This document shows positions 43,821 to 51,444 of a DNA stretch of 64,000 bases, one piece after another. Each line of letters opens with the position of its first letter. The first letter of the stretch is position 1. The stretch is from contig JBNLDW010000011.1 in NCBI GenBank assembly GCA_050304615.1, positions 62,001-126,000 on the forward strand, written 5' to 3'. The notes under the pieces were generated by a model. It made no database searches and was not told the DNA's origin. It saw nothing but the letters and a program-made list of their open reading frames with translations. Source of the DNA: CBFDBF01 sp050304615. GTDB lineage: Bacteria > Pseudomonadota > Gammaproteobacteria > Chromatiales > Chromatiaceae. The position numbers and the translations under genes were made by a program.

Positions 43821-44756
43821 ATGTCCAGAAAAAAAATCGCGTTGATTGGAGGCGGCCAGATTGGCGGCATCCTGGCACTATTGGCAGCCCAAAAGGATTT
43901 AGGTGATGTGGTGGTGCTGGATATACCGCAGATGGAGGGGCAGGTAAAAGGCAAAACCCTCGACATGATGGCACTGCGTCCGCACGATGGCTACGACGCC
44001 AACCTGAGCGGAACCTGTGACTATGAGGATATTAGCGATGCCGACCTGATAATGATCACCGCTGGCCTGGCAAGAAAACCCGGCATGACACGGGAAGATC
44101 TACTCGGAACCAATCTAAAAATCATTCAGGATGTAGCAGAGAATGTAAAACGGGTAGCCCCTAACGCCTTTGTCATCATTACCACCAACCCACTGGACGC
44201 TATGGTATATGCCTTCCATAAATACTCTGGCATGCCAAAAAACCAGGTGATCGGCATGGCTGGTGCCCTGGATAGTGGCCGCTTTCGTACCTTCATCGCC
44301 ATGGAAACCGGGCTATCGGTACAAGATGTCTCAGGGATGGTAATGGGAGGCCACGGCCCGGAGATGCTACCACTGGTTCGTACTGCAAATGTTGGCGGTG
44401 TCCCCCTGACAGCCCTGCTGTCGCAGGAGCGTATCGATGCCATCATCAAACGCACTCAAGAGGCTGGCACCGAGGTGGTAAAACTGCTGGGCAACGGTAG
44501 CGCCTATTTCAGCCCAGCCGCCTCTGTTATCGAGATGGCTGAGGCCTTCATTAAAGATAAAAAACGGGTCATCACCGCTGCCGCACTATGTGAGGGCGAG
44601 TATGGCGTCAACGGCCTGTTTGTCGGGGTCCCCACCGTCATCGGCGGCGGCGGGGTAGAGAAGATTCTGGAGTTCGACCTCACCCCGGATGAGCAGACAT
44701 TACTTGATAAAACCATTGAGACGGTGGAAAAAACCGTCGCAGAAACCGGCATCTAG
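43821..44756 (+). CDS. mdh: Malate dehydrogenase (LDH-like type)
   Basis: A 311-residue NAD-dependent enzyme, closer in length and motifs to the tetrameric LDH-like malate dehydrogenases of Chlorobium and alphaproteobacteria than to E. coli Mdh. GGGQIGGILA near residue 10 binds NAD; TAGLARKPGMTREDLL near 77 holds the Arg residues for oxaloacetate; TTNPLDAMV and the catalytic-His motif near 172 follow. That motif reads GGHGPEM rather than the usual GGHGD-x-M. ATG 43821 has GAGGAAG upstream. It is 12 bases before aclB, so it is cotranscribed with ATP-citrate lyase and by context reduces oxaloacetate released by citrate cleavage. The 253-base leader before it is discussed under findings. Confidence 0.94.
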   Translation: MSRKKIALIGGGQIGGILALLAAQKDLGDVVVLDIPQMEGQVKGKTLDMMALRPHDGYDANLSGTCDYEDISDADLIMITAGLARKPGMTREDLLGTNLKIIQDVAENVKRVAPNAFVIITTNPLDAMVYAFHKYSGMPKNQVIGMAGALDSGRFRTFIAMETGLSVQDVSGMVMGGHGPEMLPLVRTANVGGVPLTALLSQERIDAIIKRTQEAGTEVVKLLGNGSAYFSPAASVIEMAEAFIKDKKRVITAAALCEGEYGVNGLFVGVPTVIGGGGVEKILEFDLTPDEQTLLDKTIETVEKTVAETGI

Positions 44757-44768
44757 GAGCAAACAAGA

Positions 44769-46043
44769 ATGCAGATAACAGGCATGTACTGGGGTTCTAA
44801 ACTCCTTAAATACGTTGACTTCCCTACATCTGAAGTGCTCGGTCCAGAGGCGACCAATGATGAGGTCAAGGGGCTGATCGAACGGCATGGTGAGGTATTT
44901 ATCAAGCCGATGTTCAAAGGCGGCGTTGGAAAGAAAGGCAAGGCCGGGCTACTCGGTAGGGCCAAGGATGTCTCCACCGCCATGCAAGAGAAGGCGCGGC
45001 TCTATTTTGCCGAGCACTTCCACAACAACACCTACTCCAAGGCGGAGGGCGTCACCTTTGAGGGCGGCGTCCCGGCTGAGTATGAAATCTACTTTTCACT
45101 CACCGACAGTACCGAATATCGCGCCCCCATGATCACCTTGACCCACCACGGTGGCATGGATATAGAGGAGCTACCACCAGAGAAGATCGCCCGCATCCCG
45201 TTCGACCCCCTCACCGGCCTCAAGGGTTTTGTCATCTCCAATGCCCTGCACAAGCTGGGTGCACCAAAGGAGCTGGTCAGCCCGCTGGTACAGAACCTGC
45301 CCAAGCTGTGGGATCTATTCCACAACTACGGCATGACCACCCTGGAGCTAAACCCGATCCGCATGATGCGCAACGACAATGGCCGCCTGGTACCGCTGGC
45401 CTGCGACTTTAAGTGCGCCTTCGATGGAGATGATCCCAACACCAAACGCCTCGGCCTGCCGGAGGATCTGGACACCTCCAGCTATTCCGATTTTGAGCTG
45501 GAGGTAAACTCCCTGCGCACCTATCAGGGACAGTCAGACGTGTTCGTCATCAATGAAACCGGCACCATCAGCGCCATGACCTTCGGCGGTGGCGCCAACG
45601 CCCTGGTAACCGAGCTGCTGGGAGATGCCGCAACAATCTCCTCTGATTTTGGGGGTAACCCACCCTATTCCAAGATGCACGACATCAGCCGGATCGTTTA
45701 CAAATACTGGCTGAAGCAGTCCAACGTGCTCTTTATCATCGGCGGCAAGGCCAACAATACAGACATATACGAGACCTTCCGCGCCATGGCCGATGCCCTG
45801 CGGGACCATTTCAACGCCCACGGTCCACAACCGCTGTATGTGGTGATTGGACGCGGCGGCCCCAACTTGACCCGCGGCATGGGCTATATGCAGGATACCC
45901 TGGACTCGCTTGGACTCCCCTACCAGATGTTCGGTTTTGATTCAGCTATGAGCGAAGTAGTCAACTACGCCCAGGCGGCCGACGAATGGATGAAAAACGG
46001 CGGGCGCGAAATTGTCGCCGCCAGCATGGGAATTACCGAGTAA
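44769..46043 (+). CDS. aclB: ATP-citrate lyase small (ATP-grasp) subunit
   Basis: A 424-residue subunit corresponding to the N-terminal part of animal ACLY. Residues 1-240 form the ATP-grasp domain (FIKPMFKGGVGKKGKAGL near 44, TLELNPI at 191-197). Residues about 245-424 form the citrate-binding domain, with FGGGAN (272-277), GDAATISSDFGGNPP (285-299) and GRGGPNL (361-367). It activates citrate, through citryl phosphate, to citryl-CoA with the large subunit. It follows mdh by 12 bases and precedes the large subunit by 122. ATP-citrate lyase is the key enzyme of the reductive TCA cycle; the two-subunit form seen here belongs to bacteria such as Chlorobium and to the divergent type reported in Endoriftia and Magnetococcus. 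Confidence 0.9.
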   Translation: MQITGMYWGSKLLKYVDFPTSEVLGPEATNDEVKGLIERHGEVFIKPMFKGGVGKKGKAGLLGRAKDVSTAMQEKARLYFAEHFHNNTYSKAEGVTFEGGVPAEYEIYFSLTDSTEYRAPMITLTHHGGMDIEELPPEKIARIPFDPLTGLKGFVISNALHKLGAPKELVSPLVQNLPKLWDLFHNYGMTTLELNPIRMMRNDNGRLVPLACDFKCAFDGDDPNTKRLGLPEDLDTSSYSDFELEVNSLRTYQGQSDVFVINETGTISAMTFGGGANALVTELLGDAATISSDFGGNPPYSKMHDISRIVYKYWLKQSNVLFIIGGKANNTDIYETFRAMADALRDHFNAHGPQPLYVVIGRGGPNLTRGMGYMQDTLDSLGLPYQMFGFDSAMSEVVNYAQAADEWMKNGGREIVAASMGITE

Positions 46044-46165
46044 CAGCTGGAGATACATGTAACCAAGAATTATCTCGACCACTCACGACTGCCCACGGTA
46101 GCAACACTAACCGCATTATTGATAGCTTCGTGAGATAACCGGATTAAGCAGAAGGAAACTAAATT

Positions 46166-48883
46166 ATGCACCCGCAAGGCGTAAAAGAATTTACCCACTA
46201 CTATGTGGGCATCAACTCCCTGTCAGAACTGGCCACTAAAGATGACCGGGTCTGTGTACTGAATATCACCGGTGGCGAGAGCCGTACCGTAACCCCGGTC
46301 AGCCATGTCTACTCCGGGGGCAACATTGTCTGTGGCACGGCCCCAGGTCGCTCTGGCTCCAAGATGAAGACCTCAATCGGAGACATCCCAGTCTACGATA
46401 ACATTGCCGAAGCGATAGGTGCGGGCCATAAATTCAATGTAGTAGTGGTCTATTTACCGCCAGCCGGGGTACGTGACGGGGTACTGGAGGCAGTACGAGT
46501 CAACCCTGACCTGAACAAGATTGTCATACTCACCGAGAAGGTGCCAGTACGCGACGCTCGTGTCATCCGCGCCATTGGACAGATGCACGGCATCGATATA
46601 TTTGGCGCCAATTGCCTTGGCCTGGCCGACTCCCACAACCATGTGCGCATCGGTGGCGCCCTTGGCGGTAGCGCCCCTGAGGAGTCCCTACTCCCAGGCA
46701 GCATCGCCATCTACTCCAACTCCGGCAACTTCACCACCACCATCGCCGTCTATCTGGCCACCGCAGGCTGGGGTAGCACTGTATCCTTCTCTTCTGGTAA
46801 GGACGTATACATTCACTACTCCGCACCTGAGTGGACCCACGCCTTTCATCAGGATGACCGCTCCAAGGCCGCCGTTATGTATATCGAGCCAGGTGGTTAC
46901 TATGAACACGACATAACATTCGATAAGCCAGTAGTTGCCTGTATCGTAGGTCGCTGGAAGGCCAAGCTGACCAAGGCGTGCGGCCATGCCGGTGCCATCG
47001 CCGGGGCTGGTGATAACGCCATGGCCAAAGAAGAGTGGTTCATGCAGAAGTTTGGTGTGGACGAAATCTTCACCCCAAACAATCCAGTCTGCTCCGAAAA
47101 GGGGGCAGTAGTGCTCAATATCGCCCATATACCGGAGGCGATGACCGCCGTAATGGCAAAACGGAACATCAAGCCAGACTTTGAGCCAGTTGGCGACCTC
47201 TCTCTGAAGTGCTGGTTCAGCAACACCCAGGGGATTGATCTGCCGGATCATCTCAATCCGCCAGTGGTAGAGGCCTTGGCCCCCTACAACGAGCAGATCG
47301 CTGGTCTCAAAGAGCAGGTGGGCGCTATCTTCCCGCGCCAGACCATGAAGGACGCCTCTGGCGCCTCCATGATGGACCCCAAGACTCAGGTTACCAAGAT
47401 CCACGGGACCAGCGTGCTGGACGCCTCCACCCACACCTTCGAAGAGAACCTGGTGCAGAGCCTGATCCGCGAGTATCCGGATGCCAACGGCACCGTCCTG
47501 GCGAATGTGGCCCTGAACGCCTTTGTCAATCAGGCAGACAACATAGGCCTGGCCGCTGCTGACGCCTCTCGCGAGGCGGGCAACAGCCCCAACACCGCCC
47601 TCGCTGCTGCCCTTGCTATGGTTGGCCCCAACAAGGTTGAGCTCTCTCAAACTGCCGCCGTTGCCATGATGGAGCTGTTCAAGCGTTCTGGCATAGAAAA
47701 TCCCGCCGACACTGCTGCGGATATCTCATCTCAGCTGGCGGCTGCCGATGCCGAGATATTTGTATCCTCTAAGGATTGTGATCGTGGCGAAGCCATGCTG
47801 GCCGCTATTGAGGCACGTGGTGCCAAATCAATCTTTGTGGAATTTTTGAAGGCCATGGCCGCCAAAAAGAAGGGCAAGGTAAGGGGTCAGGTAGTATTGG
47901 CAGCCATCACCCTGCATCTGGCATGGAAGGCGCTAATGCGCAAACGCCTATCGGCTACCACCATCAGCACCATGCCGTGGCACTTTCGGGTATTTAGTAC
48001 CCTGATTGGCTCTGCCGCTGGTGCAAAGAAGCAGAGCAAAAACAAGTTCTGTGGCATCTCCAACAACGAGCTGATGGAGAGCTGGAGCTTCACTGAGACC
48101 GCTCATCTGGCGCTGCTGGGACATCGCCCGGATGAAGAGTCCCTTTACTCCTTCTCCGTACTGCTGGGCCTGATCATCTCTAACGGCCCGGGCACCATCT
48201 CTGCTCAGGGCGCTAAAGGCGCGGTTGCGGCCGACGGCCCTGAGTCTCCGGCACGGGTGCAGATAAACAAGGGTTACATCGGCTTCCTCACCCACACCGG
48301 TTACGCCCACGGCGGCAACGGCTATGAGGCCATCTCCTTCCTGCTGGACCGCTTCCGCGATACCGGCCTGAAGGAACCAGGCGTAGACAGCCACGGTCTT
48401 GATCTGGCCGCAATGGCAACCAAGTATGCCAAGGAGTATCTGGCGTATAAAAAGAAGGCCAAGGCCGAGGGCGACCTCTCCTACGACAAGATACCCTGCA
48501 CTGGTCACCCGGTGTTCAAGGGAGAAGAGGTGAACTTTGACCCGCGCGAGGTGTTTGTCAGCGATCTATTCAAGCAGCGCGGCGACTACAACGTCTTTCA
48601 CGAGTTTTACCAAGAACTGGTAAAAGCGCTGCACAAAACCGGGGTTACGCGCAACGTCTTCTGTGTCAACGTCGATGCCGTCATCGCCGTGCTACTTCTG
48701 AAGATGCTGTGGAAGCCCCATGCGAACGGTGAGATTGACGACGCCACTATGGAGGCGGCTGCGTTTACCACCTTTTTGTTTGGGCGCATGATCGGCTCCG
48801 CTGCGGAGATTGACGATCACACCAACCGCGGTCGGAACATGGACACACGTACGCCCGCCAGCCAATGTAGCTACGTAGGCTAA
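46166..48883 (+). CDS. aclA: ATP-citrate lyase large subunit, unusually long (type II-like)
   Basis: A 905-residue subunit, where the Chlorobium-type one has about 610. Residues about 1-340 are a succinyl-CoA-synthetase-alpha-like CoA-binding/ligase region with the phospho-His in GHAGAIAG (His274). Residues about 620-905 are the citrate-synthase-like lyase domain, with AHGGNGYEA (His715), TGHPVFKG (His781) and NVDAV (Asp837), ending in FLFGRMIGSAAEIDD. Between them, about 390-600, lies an additional region rich in Ala/Asn that accounts for the extra length. The canonical ACL motif ADHGP appears as SNGPG (Asn673). It cleaves citrate to acetyl-CoA and oxaloacetate with AclB. An AGAAGGAAA ribosome-binding site precedes the ATG. 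A 13-bp hairpin follows the gene. Confidence 0.88.
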   Translation: MHPQGVKEFTHYYVGINSLSELATKDDRVCVLNITGGESRTVTPVSHVYSGGNIVCGTAPGRSGSKMKTSIGDIPVYDNIAEAIGAGHKFNVVVVYLPPAGVRDGVLEAVRVNPDLNKIVILTEKVPVRDARVIRAIGQMHGIDIFGANCLGLADSHNHVRIGGALGGSAPEESLLPGSIAIYSNSGNFTTTIAVYLATAGWGSTVSFSSGKDVYIHYSAPEWTHAFHQDDRSKAAVMYIEPGGYYEHDITFDKPVVACIVGRWKAKLTKACGHAGAIAGAGDNAMAKEEWFMQKFGVDEIFTPNNPVCSEKGAVVLNIAHIPEAMTAVMAKRNIKPDFEPVGDLSLKCWFSNTQGIDLPDHLNPPVVEALAPYNEQIAGLKEQVGAIFPRQTMKDASGASMMDPKTQVTKIHGTSVLDASTHTFEENLVQSLIREYPDANGTVLANVALNAFVNQADNIGLAAADASREAGNSPNTALAAALAMVGPNKVELSQTAAVAMMELFKRSGIENPADTAADISSQLAAADAEIFVSSKDCDRGEAMLAAIEARGAKSIFVEFLKAMAAKKKGKVRGQVVLAAITLHLAWKALMRKRLSATTISTMPWHFRVFSTLIGSAAGAKKQSKNKFCGISNNELMESWSFTETAHLALLGHRPDEESLYSFSVLLGLIISNGPGTISAQGAKGAVAADGPESPARVQINKGYIGFLTHTGYAHGGNGYEAISFLLDRFRDTGLKEPGVDSHGLDLAAMATKYAKEYLAYKKKAKAEGDLSYDKIPCTGHPVFKGEEVNFDPREVFVSDLFKQRGDYNVFHEFYQELVKALHKTGVTRNVFCVNVDAVIAVLLLKMLWKPHANGEIDDATMEAAAFTTFLFGRMIGSAAEIDDHTNRGRNMDTRTPASQCSYVG

Positions 48884-48891
48884 TCGACAAC

Positions 48892-48922
48892 AGGCAGAGT
48901 CGGGTAGCACCCGACTCTGCCT
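48892..48922 (+). terminator. Hairpin after aclA
   Basis: AGGCAGAGTCGGG (48892-48904) and its exact complement (48910-48922) form a 13-bp stem with the loop TAGCA, eight bases after the aclA stop. No U-tract follows, so it may be a processing or stabilising hairpin, or partly separate icd from the acl transcript. Confidence 0.6.
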
Positions 48923-48960
48923 CCGTATTAAACGGCGGCCGTTTGAAGCGATGGAAATTA

Positions 48961-49056
48961 ACGTGGAGACCGCAAAGACGCAGAGAACGCAAAGTTTTTG
49001 AACCCCAATCGTTTAAACCCTCTGTGAACTTCGCGCTCTTTGCGTTTCGACCTCGG
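48961..49056. repeat. REP-like element between aclA and icd
   Basis: The segment contains CGCAAAGACGCAGAG and AACGCAAAG near its left end and the inverted CTTTGCGTTTC near its right end. This CGCAAAG-type sequence is of a kind seen as dispersed intergenic repeats in many proteobacterial genomes. Only one copy is in the window, so its repeated nature is assumed. Confidence 0.4.
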
Positions 49057-49119
49057 ATTCCAAACGAACGCCTTAATTGAAAGTTACTTTTGTCTTTATA
49101 TAAACTAGAGGACTGGAAT

Positions 49120-51330
49120 ATGTCGAAGATCATCTGGACAAAGATTGACGAGGCGCCCATGTTGGCGACCTACTCTTTTCTGCCCATTGTACAGAAATTT
49201 GCCAAGGCCGCGGGAGTAGATGTGGAGACTCGGGATATTTCCCTTGCCGGTCGCGTCATCGCCAACTTTCCCGACCACCTGACCGCCGAGCAGAAGATTG
49301 CTGATGAGCTTGGACGGCTGGGTGATCTAGCCAAGACCCCTGAGGCCAATATCATCAAACTGCCTAATATCAGTGCGTCTCTTCCGCAGCTGAAGGCCGT
49401 GATCAAGGAGCTGCAGGAGAAAGGTTACGACATCCCAAACTACCCAGAAAACCCGCAGAACGATGCCGAGAAGGAGATCAAGGAGCGTTTCTCCAAGGTC
49501 CTCGGTTCCGCTGTAAACCCAGTGCTACGTGAGGGCAACTCCGACCGCCGCGCCCCCGGCGCAGTAAAGAACTTTGCCAAGAAGTTTCCCCACCCCATGG
49601 GTGCCTGGAGCAAGGACTCCAAGTCCCACGTGGCCACCATGAGCAGCGGCGACTTCGCCTCTACCGAGAGGTCCGTCACCATGGCTGAGGACACCACCGC
49701 CAAGATCACCTTCCACGGCAACGACGGCAGCACTCAGGTGTTGAAAGAGTCTGTTCCCCTGGAGGCTGGTGAGATTGTGGACGCCACCTTTATGAGCCGT
49801 AAGGCACTGGTGAAGTTCCTAGCGGAGCAGGTGGAAGACGCCAAGCAGAAAGATGTGTTGTTCTCCCTGCATATGAAGGCGACCATGATGAAGGTCTCCG
49901 ATCCTAAGATCTTCGGCCACTGCGTCAAGGTCTTCTACAGTGATGTAATCGAAAAGCATGCTGACACCATCAAAGAGCTCGGTGTCGACTTCAACAACGG
50001 TCTGGGTGATCTCTATACCAAGATGGACAAGCTGCCGGCTGACAAGAAGGCCGAGATCGAAGCGGACATCCAAAAGCAGTACCAGAGCCGTCCCGCTATC
50101 GCCATGGTTGACTCCGACAAGGGCATAACCAACCTGCATGTCCCCAGCGACATCATCATCGACGCCTCCATGCCGGCCGCCATCCGCGCCTCCGGCCAGA
50201 TGTGGGGTCCTGACGGTAAGCAGAAGGACACCAAGTTTGTGATTCCAGATCACAGCTACGCGCCACTGTATCAGGCCACCATTGAGAACTGCATCGCCCA
50301 TGGTGCCCTTGACCCGACCACCATGGGCACCGTGCCCAACGTCGGTCTGATGGCGCAGAAGGCGGAAGAGTACGGCTCCCACCCCACCACTTTTGAGGCA
50401 CCAGGCGACGGCATCATCCGCGTGACCGACGCCAAGGGCAACACCATCCACGAAGACCAGGTGGAGGATGGCGACATCTGGCGCATGGTGATGGTGAAGG
50501 ACGCCCCGATTCAGGACTGGGTGAAGCTAGCCGTGTCTCGCGCCAAGGCCACTGGCTGGCCTGCCATCTTCTGGCTGGATCCGGACCGCGCCCACCATAT
50601 CGAATTGAAGAAGAAGGTTGATAGGTATCTACAGGATCACGACACCAGTGGTCTGGATATTCGCCAGTTGTCTGTCTACGAGGCGGCCAAGCTCTCGGTA
50701 GAACGCCTGCGTGCTGGGGAGAACACCATCTCTGTAACAGGCAATGTACTACGAGACTACAACACCGACCTCTATCCGATCCTGGAGCTGGGCACCAGCG
50801 CCAAGATGCTCTCCATCGTACCGCTGATGAACGGTGGCGGCCTGTTCGAGACTGGTGCCGGCGGTTCTGCGCCCAAGCACGTGCAGCAGCTGTTACAGGA
50901 AAACCACCTGCGCTGGGACTCTCTGGGTGAGTTCCTAGCCCTGGTCCCCTCCCTGGAGCACCTGAGCAACCTGACTGGCAATAAGCAGGCACAGGTCCTG
51001 GCCGATGCCCTGGATAAGGCCACCGAAGAACTGCTCAACAACGACAAGACTCCAAAGCGCAAGTGTGGCGAGCTAGACAACCGCGGCAGCCACTTCTACC
51101 TGGCCATGTACTGGGCGCGTGCCCTGGCTGCCCAGAATGAAGATGCCGAACTCAAGGCGCAATTTGCTGAACTGGCCGACCAACTGGCGGCCAACGAGGC
51201 GAAGATTCTAGAGGAGATGATTAGTGTCCAGGGTTCACCGGCCGATATTGGCGGCTACTATCGTCCAGATGAGGCGACAGTAACGGCCATCATGCGTCCA
51301 AGTGCGACCTTCAACGGCATTATTGGCTAA
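49120..51330 (+). CDS. icd: Monomeric NADP-dependent isocitrate dehydrogenase
   Basis: A 736-residue enzyme of the monomeric IDH family (usual length about 740), unrelated in size to the 416-residue dimeric type. The N-terminus IIWTKIDEAPMLATYSFLP and the segments PHPMGAWSKDSKSHVATM and SFLP-to-HADTIKELGVDFNNG are typical. ATG 49120 follows AGAGGACTGG; an earlier in-frame ATG at 49090 would lie before that ribosome-binding site. It interconverts isocitrate and 2-oxoglutarate plus CO2; in the reductive direction it fixes CO2 with NADPH. It is in line with mdh-aclBA, 236 bases after aclA, and ends in a strong terminator. Confidence 0.96.
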   Translation: MSKIIWTKIDEAPMLATYSFLPIVQKFAKAAGVDVETRDISLAGRVIANFPDHLTAEQKIADELGRLGDLAKTPEANIIKLPNISASLPQLKAVIKELQEKGYDIPNYPENPQNDAEKEIKERFSKVLGSAVNPVLREGNSDRRAPGAVKNFAKKFPHPMGAWSKDSKSHVATMSSGDFASTERSVTMAEDTTAKITFHGNDGSTQVLKESVPLEAGEIVDATFMSRKALVKFLAEQVEDAKQKDVLFSLHMKATMMKVSDPKIFGHCVKVFYSDVIEKHADTIKELGVDFNNGLGDLYTKMDKLPADKKAEIEADIQKQYQSRPAIAMVDSDKGITNLHVPSDIIIDASMPAAIRASGQMWGPDGKQKDTKFVIPDHSYAPLYQATIENCIAHGALDPTTMGTVPNVGLMAQKAEEYGSHPTTFEAPGDGIIRVTDAKGNTIHEDQVEDGDIWRMVMVKDAPIQDWVKLAVSRAKATGWPAIFWLDPDRAHHIELKKKVDRYLQDHDTSGLDIRQLSVYEAAKLSVERLRAGENTISVTGNVLRDYNTDLYPILELGTSAKMLSIVPLMNGGGLFETGAGGSAPKHVQQLLQENHLRWDSLGEFLALVPSLEHLSNLTGNKQAQVLADALDKATEELLNNDKTPKRKCGELDNRGSHFYLAMYWARALAAQNEDAELKAQFAELADQLAANEAKILEEMISVQGSPADIGGYYRPDEATVTAIMRPSATFNGIIG

Positions 51331-51357
51331 CCACTTTATCGTTCAGTTAACATAAAA

Positions 51358-51387
51358 GGCGCGCCCCTTTTGGGGTGCGCCTTTTTT
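51358..51387 (+). terminator. Intrinsic terminator after icd
   Basis: GGCGCGCCCC (51358-51367) and GGGGTGCGCC (51372-51381) form a 10-bp stem (one G-T pair) with a TTTT loop, followed by six T. It closes the mdh-aclBA-icd region 28 bases after the icd stop; the upstream A-run also allows use on the minus strand. Confidence 0.88.
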
Positions 51388-51444
51388 ATGACGGGATAGA
51401 AACAGTGTAACCAAATCCAATCACTGTAGATGGAGACAATAAAC

